From Adiantum capillus-veneris (taxonomy: Eukaryota > Streptophyta > Polypodiopsida > Polypodiales > Pteridaceae): a stretch of 62,000 nucleotides of DNA. Below the pieces are notes generated by a model. That model did no database searches. It saw only the letters and a program-made list of their open reading frames with translations, and was not told the origin of the DNA. Of the stretch, positions 37,501 to 49,500 are shown in pieces (position 1 is the stretch's first letter; every line of letters begins with the position of its first letter). The stretch is from the NCBI GenBank assembly GCA_014529385.2, contig CM043952.1:154209557-154271556 (forward strand), in the 5' to 3' direction. The translations under genes and the position numbers were made by a program.

Positions 37501-40500
37501 GACACTAGGAGGAGGTCCATCCATGGCATTGTTGCCTATTCCAAAGGGGACATGTATTTTGCCCACTCCCATGACGCCACGGAGACGAGAAAATTAACAG
37601 ATGTCCTTGCAGGTGAGTGGGCCTCCATCGTAGAGACCATTGGGTCGGACCTTGTGATAGGTCTAGTCACTGATGGGGAGGCATCAAACAGGGCAGCCGG
37701 AGCTATTTTGGGAGGTGCTTATCCTAACATCACGATGTCTTTTTGCATGGCACATTGCCTTAGCAACCTCTTGAAGGATTTCAGCAAACCACCTTGGATA
37801 GAGCCTCTCATTGCATCCACGTCCAAGGTGGTGCTTTCATCAACAACCACAACATACTTCAATCCGAGTTCTTGAAGCGATCGGGGTGGCAAAGTGCTTC
37901 TAAAGTATTGTGAGACCCGCTTCGCCTACAACTATCTAATGGTGAGCAGCTTTGTAGAGTGTCAAAGTGCAATGCGGCAGCTCTTCATCAGTATAGAGTT
38001 TGCTGAGACTTCCCATGCAAGTACAGTCGCCGCAGGGATCATTTATACAAGGAAGGTAGAGAATCCTGAGTTCTGGAAGTCTGAAGACTATTGATAAAAT
38101 GGTGAAACTAGTGATCCACTTGCTTAGAGTGATGGATGGTATGCAACCTTGCATTGGCAAGGTCCATGAAGCAATGGATCGCATGGTCGAGGCACTTGCA
38201 GATCTTGAGAAAGACCCAGATAGGCACGAAGATATCGAAGACCTTTACAGTAGCAAGTGGAATGCCTATAGTTCACCTCTTCATAGTGCAGCTTTTGTGT
38301 TGGACCCAGAGTTCCAAGGTGCGGGTGCAGAGCAGGAGCATGATTCGGAGGTGAACACACATTGGAACACCATCTTAAAGAAGCTTCACCCTGATCGTGA
38401 CATGCAACGCAAAATCAAGGATCGGCTTGCATTTTACAGGGATATGCGAGGATCATTTGGGATAGCCGATGCCCAAATTGATCGCACCAAGATTTCATCC
38501 ATCTTGTGGTGGCAAGAACATGGTTCAAATGGTCCCAATCTTCAGCGACTTGCCATCCACATTCTCAACCAAGCGGTTAGCTCCTCTTGCTTGGAGCAAT
38601 TATGGAGTGTATATAGCCACATTGCATCTAGAAAGAGAAACCGACTTGAAGTGGAGAAAGCAATGACCTTGTTTTGTCAGTTGGGAATGCTTTGCAGGTC
38701 GGCATCCAAAGTGACAGATCATTTTCTACAGTGGGAGATGGAGGCAGAGACAGAGGTGCTTGGAGAGGCAGGAGGATATACGCATGAGGATAAGCCTATG
38801 CAAGAGGATTGGGATGATATTCATGAAGGCCACAACTCCACTACAGATTGGGAGGTGGGATGCTCTTCTGCCCCTACCCAGAGGTGAACATCACGCATAA
38901 GTCATGACTCATTGCTGATTGGATTTTGATATTTGTTTCCTTTGTGGCAGTCAGCTTTGCCCCCTTTTGTATTGCACTACCACATGAGTCATTTGAGTCT
39001 TGACATGTCACTTAGTGACTCTTACAGTTGTTATTTAGCGCTCTAGTCTCTAGCCTCTACATTCTTTTTGTAGTGCCTTGGCTGGCAGGCTGGCCTTGTA
39101 AGCCATCTTTATAATCTATCATCTTTTTGCTCCAAGCTTTTGTGTGGAGTCTGGACTCTATTCAACTTTGAGTTGATGTTCTTTCTATGAAGAATCAAGA
39201 TGCTTTTGTAAAGGATGATCCCAATTCATGTGTTGTGTGTAATGCGCAATCGCGTGTAAGCCTTAAGACTAAAGAATCATTGCAAAGCATGCCTAAATAG
39301 GATTCTACTTGGCACTAATGGGTGTGTATGGCTCTCTCCTAACATATAGGTCAAATCCAACCTAATTTAAGCATATTTTAAGCTTACCGTTCTGGCCCCC
39401 GTTCGCGTTCCGCTTTTCGGAGGAGGGGGGGTTTTCCGACCGTTCCAGTAACTTTTTCTACTAGAGGCTCACAAAGTGCCAAGCTAGGTCCTAAACTAAA
39501 CTATGACTGACGCTAGACTGTAGCACAAGCTTGTCCTGTCTCACAAAGTGATGACGTGGCTACCGATAGCAGAAACCCTAATTTCTCCCAAAAACCCTAA
39601 AACCCTGCTAACCCTAATTCTTGCCAAAACCCTAATTTTGCAAAAACCTTAATTTTTGGAAACCATAACCCTAACTGCTGGCTGAAACCCTAAGTGGCTG
39701 AAAAACCCTAAAAGTTGGCGCTATTGCCACGTGGCAACAATGTCTGGATTCCGGAAATCACACAAGCTGGAAAAAAAACAGCTCCTAGCAACGCATTCTG
39801 CCTGCTTTTGGCTACGCAAGAAATTGGAGAGAGAGAAAGGGTTGATTTGCTTTATTATTTTACTCTCATTGAGAGAGAGAGAGAGAGAGAGAAACTGCTT
39901 TTGACTCTGAGCTTTTGGGGCTCTGCTTTTGGACATCCCTTGTAATCTTTTTATTCACGGTGAGGGCCTCACTTCTCAAAGCATCTGGACGCAGAGTCTA
40001 AGAGTGAAACCCTAACCGCTCTTGTACTTTGACATTGATATAATACATAAAGAAATACCAAAAGGGGCACCAGTCTTTGGGGCCAATATCTCTAGGCACG
40101 GAACTCCGTCGGGCCAGTGAAAATCTATTGTGATCTGTGAATTGTTTTGAAGTGGTTATTTGGTGCTGTCGCGATTGATTCTTACCTGCTCATCACCTCA
40201 GCATAAAATAGAAAGAGGAAGGGGGCAAGAGGGCAGCCCTGTCTGACCGAATGTGTGAGCATGAAACAATCACCTCTACCTCCTGGCAAGAGTACCTGAC
40301 TGTGTGCCCGTCTGTACAAAGCTGACACCCCTCTGATCCAAGTATCCAAGAAGCCCATCCTGCGTAGAGTGCTCTCCAGAAAGTCCCAGTCAACTCTGTC
40401 TCATAGGCCTTCTCAAAATCGAGAAGAAGAATCACCAGATCCTCACCACAGAGCCGCGCTAAGGCAGAAGCCTCCCAAAAAGTAAAGATGTTGACTTGGA

Positions 40501-43500
40501 GTGTCCAAGTCTGTTACAGTGGTATCAGAGCACGGCCGATTTCTCTTCTACGGGAAATCCGATCCCCAATTTTTTTTTCCGCGGCACCCACGGCTTCACG
40601 CAAGGATCAGTCGACTCCCTGTGCATCTGGAGATGCGGGCAGGGATCACAACGAGGATTCCGATAGAGAGTATGGCCCACCTCGGCCTACTCAAGCGGAG
40701 CAAAGAGAGATGAAGCGTCGTCAATTGATCGGCGATGCAACAAAGATGATGCTGAATTTTGCGAAGGATCCGAAATTGGCAAATATATGAGCGAGACTTC
40801 TTTTCAGGAAGTGCATGCGCAGTGGCAGAAAACCACTACACCACCCCTAAAACACGCTCTCAAGAAACCTTCTGATCAAAAACAGTCAGAGAAGGAATTA
40901 CAAGAGGTGGTTGATGCACGGATTGCTCAGCTTTTTGACGCGCAAAAGAAAGCCAAAAAGCACGGCAAAAAGCAAAAGAAAGGCACTGACTTCCCGAGAT
41001 ATTTGAATCGTCCGTCGACATTTGACAAGGCAAAGAAACGGAAGAAGCATGTTCGATTTGAAGGAGTACCCAGTTCTTCTTCTTCTTCTTCTGACAGTTC
41101 CTCTAGCTCTTCAGATTCGAGCGAAGAAGATAGAAAAGGTAAAAAGCGAAGCAAGAAACAAAGCTTCGGAAAGGGCAAGAAAAAGGCAAAGCAGGCTAAA
41201 TCTCGCCTAGAGACTGACAGTTCAACTGAGGACTCGTCTACAGACAGCTCAGATTCCGATGACGGAAACTTTTATGCGAACAAGAAGAATTTTTACAAAG
41301 CCAACCAGTATGACTTTCTCGAAGATAAAAGCAAGAAAGTCGAGAGTTTCAGGAAGGTGGCCACCAATCAAGTTTGATACTTTTTCAGGATACTCAGATG
41401 CTTCGAAGGATTTGTCTTTTATACAGCAGTTTGACATCGCTTTCGCGGGAGGACACTATTTAGAGCACTCCAAGATTCGGAGAGCTGCCTCTTACTTTTA
41501 AGGGGAATGCTCGTACTTGGTGGTCCACGCTTCTTTTAAACAAGACTGCGCCAGTTAAATGACTGAAATTTAAGAAGCTTTTTATTTCTTCTTGGTTGAC
41601 GCAAGAATATGAACCAGATATACGAGCTGCTTGGAACCATCTTCGGATGACCAAGAAAGACACAATCAATGCTTACTGTGAAAGATTCTGAAGCTCTTTT
41701 CTACCCGCCTCTTCATTCAAGAAGATCTCGTTCAGAGAACAGATTGAGCGCTTCACCTTAGGTCTAGATCAAAGCTTGGAGCAAAAGTCAGCTTCTATTC
41801 ATGAGTTGATGAGTCATGCAAAGCGAGGTCAGGAACGGGGTCAGGAACGGGGACTAGACAGCAAAAGTCAGGAAACGGGGACGGGGTTCGGAACGGCAAA
41901 AAAAAAGGAGAGTTTTTTTGGCATTTTTTGACCTACACACATGCCACACACATAGAGCATCACTTTGACCACAAATTTATACTAAATAGACCAAAGAACA
42001 CGAGTCATATAGGCGGAAATGTGCTAATAAAACATCGATGATTGATGGATACAAAATGAGAAGTGCATGCCACAAGGGCTCAAGAGTCAAAAAGCCTAAA
42101 GGACTTAGGACAAGCCTGAGGCCTCAAGGATAACAAAAAGTACAAAGAGCTATGTAGTAGGTAGAGTCGTAGACTCAAGAGTCTAGACTCGAGAGTCGAG
42201 TGATCAATGATCATCAAACTCAAGAAGTGCTCGCCTGCTGAATCTCCATATCGTCGTCGTAGTCGAGGTCGGCAGCGACATATGAGAGCTCGGGAGGCTC
42301 GCATTGAGGCTCGAAGTCCTCCTCTAGCTCCTCCAAAAGTGTATCGGCCATAGATGGATTCTCTTGTGCCATCTCCCACTCAGTGAAGGGATCTGCCTTG
42401 TGTGTGACGCTCTTGGCAAGCATGCGCAAGTTAGCGCTCACAAACACCGAATCATTGGCTCTCTCGACTCCAAGGTAGTTCCTCTTCTTAGAGGCAATGT
42501 GGTTGTACACATTCCATAGTTGCTCCAAGCAACTAGTGGTACATGCTTGGCTAAGGACACGAACAGCCAAGCGCTGCAAATGTGGGCCATCTCCTTCATA
42601 GTCCTCCCACCACAAAACCAAGCCAATCTTGTTGCGATCAAGCTGTGCATCTACACATCCATAGGAGCCCTTCTTTTGCCTGTAGTTGAGTAGCTCGTCT
42701 CTAATCTTGCGCCTAGTGTCACTGCTAGGCTCAAGGCGCTCCAATGCAAGCCGCCATCCTTTGCTCACCTCCTTGTCGGTCTCTTGACGCCTTCCCTGAA
42801 ACTCAGGGTCAAGCACATAAGCTGTTGCATGAAGTGGAGAGTAGTATCCATTCCACCTCTACTCACACAAGCCATGAATCACCGCATATTGAACAAGGTC
42901 AGGCACAAGCTTCTCAAGTGCCTCTATCATCCGATCCATGGCTTCATAAACTTTGCCAATGCATGGCTGCAAGCCATCCACAACTCGAAGTAGGTGTAGA
43001 ATAGGCTTGACCATGGCATCAAGAGTCTTCACCTCCTCCCACCAAGCGGCGTCGTCGGCCCATTCTCGGCATTTCAATCCTCTGTTGATGTAGACTCCGG
43101 CATGGCCTAGAACTCATCACTGAGAAAGAGGCCCCTTAAGGCTCCGCCACATGTAGTCAAGCAGCCTAGCATAAGCCAATTGAATGCAAATCTTGTCTCT
43201 GAATATTTGAGCAAGGACAAGTGGCTCCTCTTTGAGAATTCATGGCGCACTTTTTGATGGTTGAGCACAAAGGAGACAATTCGAGAGGCGTCACCAATGG
43301 TGGGTGAAATCCATGACAAGTTCCCTATGTCCTTGAGGAGGTTATTGAGACAATGCGCCATGCAAAAAGTGACATGGATGCTGGGATACATGCCCTCAAT
43401 GATAGCCCCGGATGCCCTATTTGACGCCTCTCCATCTGCAACCATACAAAGAACATTCTCCGGGCCGGTGATCTCTATGATGCTTGTCCACTCCGCAGCA

Positions 43501-46500
43501 AGCATCTCCGCAGCCTTGCCACTATCGATGCATCATGTGACTCCAGAAAGTACATCTCCCCCCGAGAGTAGGCCACCACCCCGTGGATGGACCGCTTGCG
43601 GGTGTCGCTCCATCCATCTACAAAGAGAGAGACGCCATTGGTCTCCCACAAATCCTTTGTTGCTTGGGCCGTTGGCTCCACGGCAAGCTTCTCTTTGTCA
43701 AGGAGGGTGGTGCGAAGCCTCTCCGACAAAGGTGGCACATAAGAGGAGCCATATTCCCCTATTTTTATAACCATGGTTCGAAAGTATGGAGACCTGTCCA
43801 CACAAAATAGAGCATGTTGTGTTAGAACCCATTATGAATACAAAATGGAAGATTGCAATGTGCATATGCCAAGGAAAACTCACCGCGAAGCATGGAAGGC
43901 AATGTGGTCGTGGAAGAAGAATCGGGCAACCGACCTATCCACCTCTTCCTTCAATTTAGGGTTCCAATTTTCGTTGACGGTGCTTTGGCGATGCGGAACG
44001 GAAGAGGACGGTGTAGATGCATGGCTCTTGAAGCCTCGAGAGATGTCGTCAAGGTTGGCTTCCCTTTGCTCTCGCGGTGTCGCCGTGGCAGAGGGATCAA
44101 CGGCAACAAAACGGCCCCTCTTGGCCACTTCCGCGACCTCATACACCGTGAGCTTCTCAAGAAGATCCAACCTCTTCTCGGGAGTTACTCGAGGGCAAAA
44201 CTTCACCTCGTGACCGAATTCATGAAGAAGATGGGCTCGTACTTTGTTTGAACCACCCATTCTCTTGTATGGGCATAGCTTGCATGTCCATGGTCTTGCA
44301 CCGCCACCTTTGCCACGCGTGCTAAAGTCGACTTCATCCCACCACGACCACGTTTGCACGGCAAGCCTCCTTCGAGAAGAACCGGCTTGAGAAGTGGAGT
44401 TGGCTTGAGATGACATGATGGTGGAGACTCTCGAGAGAGTAGAGCTTAAGTGTTAGTGGAGTTAGAGGAGAGCTTGTGTGGAGAGAGAGTAGAGGAGAGC
44501 TTCAAAGTGGGTAGAAGAGGGAGAGGAGAGCTTCAAAGTGGGTAGAAGAGGGAGAGAGTGGAGACTCAAGGGTAGAGTGTAGAGTCACTAGAGTGGAGAA
44601 GGCTTATAAGCCTCTAGAAGGTAGACCGTAGAGCGTACGGGCCACGACGCGTAGTCATGGAGCTTGAGCCTTGAGTAGAGAGGAGAGCTTGAGGGAATAA
44701 GAGGCCCAAGGGGGCTTTTATAGCCTCCCAAGTGCCAAACCCCCCCCCCCCCCCCCCCCCCCAAAATGTAATCGTTGGTTGCAAACTGGCCGTTTAAAAC
44801 GGTCAGTTTTTTCAAAAACTGAATTTTTTTTGCCCGCCTGAAAAAGGCCGTCCCCGATCCGTTCTAACCGTCCACGGTTCGGCAGCCTGCAACCCGTCCG
44901 GCCGGCCAAAATTCCAACCGTCCCATAGCGTCCCCGGCCCTAGGGCCCGTCCCCCCCGTCCCCTGTAACTATGGAATAGATTTCTGTGACTGAAAGTAGA
45001 AAGAAAAAGAGCAACCCAGAGAAAAAGGGCATGACCCAAGCTTACTTTTCGAAGCGAGCTCGATTCATAAAGGAGAGGAAGTGCTTTGGATGCGGGGAAC
45101 ATGGACACATCTCTGCGAAGTGCCCTAGAAAGGCACAGAAAGAACAGAATGATAAGGACGACGACAGGCTCGAGAGTTCGAGAGCAGCTGAGGAACGTGG
45201 ACGAAAAGGCAAGATGAAAACAGGACTAGTTCCAGATTGTGTGGATACCGATCCCGACACCATGAACGAGAGTACAGAACTTTGTCGAGCTTGGGGCAAA
45301 GTGAAAGATCAAGAGGCCCTGATCTTCTTTGATAGAGGAGCCAAGGCCAACTTCATTTCACCGGAATTGGCGGCGCGGCTCGAGATTACTCCCGATCGGA
45401 TGGGACCACTTGCAGAGGCAGTTCTAGCGGCACCCGGCAGGGAAGTAGCCATTACACCTGTCATTGGCAAACTTCGGTTGCATTGTCAGGGATATTTGGG
45501 GCACGAGGACTTCTTCATAATGCCTTTGGAGGGTTGTGTGTTCTCTTAGGGATTTCCTGGTACCACAAGAACAACGCCGTGGTCGATTATCGGGCGAGAA
45601 AAGCGACTTTGACTACAGAAAAGGACAAAACGATTGTACTTGATATTAAACTAAAGAGCGAGTATGTCCCTATCGTATCGGCTTCGGCCATTTCAAAATT
45701 AATGAAATCCAGTCTGTTTGTTTACTCGATCTTTATGAAAGAATTGAGCGATAAGGATAGGACAAATATGTCTATACTTGATAAAGAACGCCAAGATTTT
45801 CTCCACTCTCATGCCGATTGCTTCTCAGAGGGCCTACCAGGAGAGTTACCACCTGCTCGTCCTGAAGATCATACCATTGATCTGATACCTGGAAGCACAC
45901 CACCGAACCGGCCACCTTACCGTGTGAGCCGAGCACTGCATGAAGAGATTATGAACCAAGTGAAAGACCTCTTGGAAAAGGGTCTTGTCCAGCCTAGTAC
46001 TTCACCGTATTGCTCTCTAGTGTTGTTGATTTTGAAGAAAGACGGATCTTGGAGGATGTGCATCGATTATAGAGCTCTCAACAAAATCACCATCAAGAAC
46101 AGATTTCCGATTCCTAGGATCGATGATATACTCGACAGGTTACAGGGATCCTCGTGCTTTAGAAGGATTCACTTGAAGAGTGGATATCATCAGATCCGAA
46201 TCGCGCTGGGAGACGTCTACGAGACGGCCTTTCGGACTACTTGAGTTTTTGGTGATGCCTTTTCGCTTAACCAATGCTCCCGCGACATTTAACCGGACGA
46301 TGGACAAGATTTTTCAACAGTACAGGCTATTTGTTGGCACTTTCTTCGACGACATTCACAAAGTGTGACTACTATCTATCCTTTTTGTTGATTTCTTTCT
46401 TATTATTTATTTACTTTCACTTTTTGGAAACACCCCTCGGGAAATCTAACTGCCCTGCATTGCATAGCTAGTGTGGAACTGTCCAGAGGGAGTCCAGGCC

Positions 46501-49500
46501 TGAGGGCAAGAGAGCACTAAGGTTGGACAAGGACTATGGTTAGCCAAAGTGGGGTCATTGACTAGCCAAAGTAGAATCCTTTGCTACAGAGGCTACATTT
46601 CAGTTCTGGGTGTGGCTGTAGTGTACAAAGAGGGTCGGATGACCTAGAAAGATACAATGGCAGCATCTCCTAAAATTTAGGGAACTGCTATTGTGGGACC
46701 TGAAAATGTGTTTGCGTCATTACCTCCGGAATGACAAGGAGAACATTTTCTAACTCTGCTGTGAAGTCAACTGGGTGACCGGTTGGGAGATTTTTAGGCG
46801 GCAATCCCGAAACGGGAAAATGCTTGTAAATGCGCCAAGTGGCACATTCTGGTGCACTTTCCTCATGCAAGAGAAGGTGGCGCTGAATTTTAAGCTGGGA
46901 GAGGCTCATTTTCAGATTTTGTCACAGGTTAAGAGCTATGGAGTGCTTGCTTTCCCTCCTATGTACAGTGCGGTGCCAGGAGTGATGCCTTGCACGCTAC
47001 GCATTGCCCCCTCTCTCCCATATGGCAGTATGTTATGCCCCTCTAGTGGGCTTTTCATTTGACCAATGTATAGTTGTGTGGGTTCATGCGCGATTGCCGA
47101 GGCAAGAGCCTCTTGCACAGGTACTGGATTAGCTAGCGGCTAATCCCCCGCAGGTACAGGTGAATTTGGAGAGGTTTCACGCCAGAAATCTCGTGTGATT
47201 TAAAAGGGCAAGTAGCCCTATAGGTGCGGGAGCTCGAGGACTTGCTACGGATGCGACCGGCACGTGAAACGGAGCCCGAAACAGTAAATTACAGCCCGCT
47301 GTGTATTTTTGCAGGTTTAGGGTTTTGGCCCTAAACGGTCCCTAATACCCCCAGGAGGTTCGGGGACGCGAGGGGACCGTTGTACAGGTGATCTGGCGCA
47401 TTTTCAGGGCTGAAAACAGAGAATTCAGCGTGCTGCAGATTCTCGCCAGGTTTTGCAAAGTGCCCGTATGCGTCGGGAAAGTCAGTCAATGCGTGGGAAT
47501 ACTGACTGTGAAGGGTCCTAGTACAATTATGCTGCAGAAATCGGGCCGGAACAGTTGAAATTCAGCCAAGTTTGTGCGGGGCAGAACCACAACGTTTATT
47601 CCCTCTTTTGAACAATAAAGAAATACCGAAAGGGGCGCCTAAGTTAGGGGCCAATCTGGTGTCGGTCTACTCATACAGGTGCAATCTAGCAACCTGTATC
47701 CCTCCCCCCTTTGTTGTGTCTTGAAAGTACAGGTAAAGTGGACGACAAATTAAATGGGTGAAAGCAAATAAGGTTTAGGTTTAAAGTCTACCGCCCTTTT
47801 TGGATTGAACAGGCCGGTTTCATGGTTCCATCGACGGGATTAAATCACTTTTTCCCATGGAAGTGAGCCTTGGTTAGTTTGGGCTTGAAGACACAGGGGA
47901 TCATAGACCAGACCCAGAGAATTGCAATTATGGCTGACAGACCATATGATGTGACTGAAGAGGTTTCCTCTTCGCGAGATCAACAGACGCATGAAGTGGG
48001 TGAGTCTTCGAGACCACCACAGACGGATGATGATATATTCAGGACCCAGTTGGCTACTGTTGTGGCTATGTTCACACAAGTAATGCAAAAGCCAAAGGTT
48101 TTAGCCTTTCTGCAACCTCCTGTTCCGTCTCAGCAAGTTGGGTCACTGGATCATATTCAAAAGCCTGTTAAGGCTCAAGCACAGGTGATTCATACTGCAG
48201 AGTCAATGGAAACACCTGTACACTTGACGGAGAACATGCAGTCTCTACAACATGTGCCTAAGGTGCAAGAACAGGTGGCTCAAATGCCAGTCTTTCAAGT
48301 TGTACCAGTTCAACCCGCCACCTTTCAGCAGCCTATAGCTGGTTCTAATGGGCAGGGAAGCAACCTATAGACTATGCAACAAGTCTTCCCACCACCTTCA
48401 GTATACCCTGGCTATTTTGGAGGTGGATCGGTATTCCAAAGCATGGCTGGTCATGCACCTGGAAATCAGTTTTACACGCCAGGAACAATGTTCAGGGGTA
48501 CTCAAACGATGATGCCTAACCCCATGTATGGTGTCACAGGCATGCTACCAGGGTTTCAAAGCACTCAGGGCCAATTTGGGATGCCACAGGCAAATTTTGG
48601 TATGGCTGGAATTACAAATCAGCAGCCAAATATGGCATTTCCAGGTCAACTTAATTGCAGTCAGGGAACACAAATGAACCCTAACAGTGTTCCCATGTTT
48701 CAGTCACTTCCATATGACAATTTAACGCCGCTGGAGAGGCCAACTCCGTACAAAGGTGGCAAAGGTGTGACTTTCACGACCTTTACAGGGTTTGATGACA
48801 AGAAGAAGGCTCTCTCATTCCTCTAGCAGTTTGACAAGGCGTATGCAGGGGGAAACTTTACAGAGGCTTCAAAGGTCCGCAAGGCAGCCACTTTCTTGAC
48901 AGGGAATGCGGGACAATGGTGGACAACTTTATTGCTTCAAGGGCAAGCTCCGTCCACATGGATTTACTTCAAGCAGATTTTTGCAGTAGCATGGTTATCT
49001 GATGACTTTGAAGCAGATGTCATGACAGAATGGCACCAGCTTAATGCTGCCACTTGCAAGAATCTGGATGACTACAATCGGAAGTTTTGGAAAGCTCTAC
49101 TTCCAGTAACTTCCTATAGGTTTGTGCCATTGACAGAACAGATTGAAAAATATTGTTGTGGCCTACCCAAAGGATTGAGAAAGTACTGCACGAAGACCAA
49201 AGTCACTACTTTGACGCAGCTCATCGAGGTAGCAAACACTGGCAATGGTTTGCTCAAGGGAGAAGATTGTGAATTCAATACTGGCGTCAAGGAAGGATCA
49301 GCCAAGAAAAATTCAGCGAAGAAGTATGTTCCCAAGGAGGTTCCTAAAGTGACTCAGGAGCCAGCCAAAGCAGGGAAAGACAAAGCTACGGCTGAATCAG
49401 AAAAGGGACCAGCGAAGAAATGGAAAAGACGTTTTCCTCGCAAGTCAGAAGAGCAAAAGAAGGTCCTGAGGTGAGAGAACAAATGCTTTATCTGTGAGCA

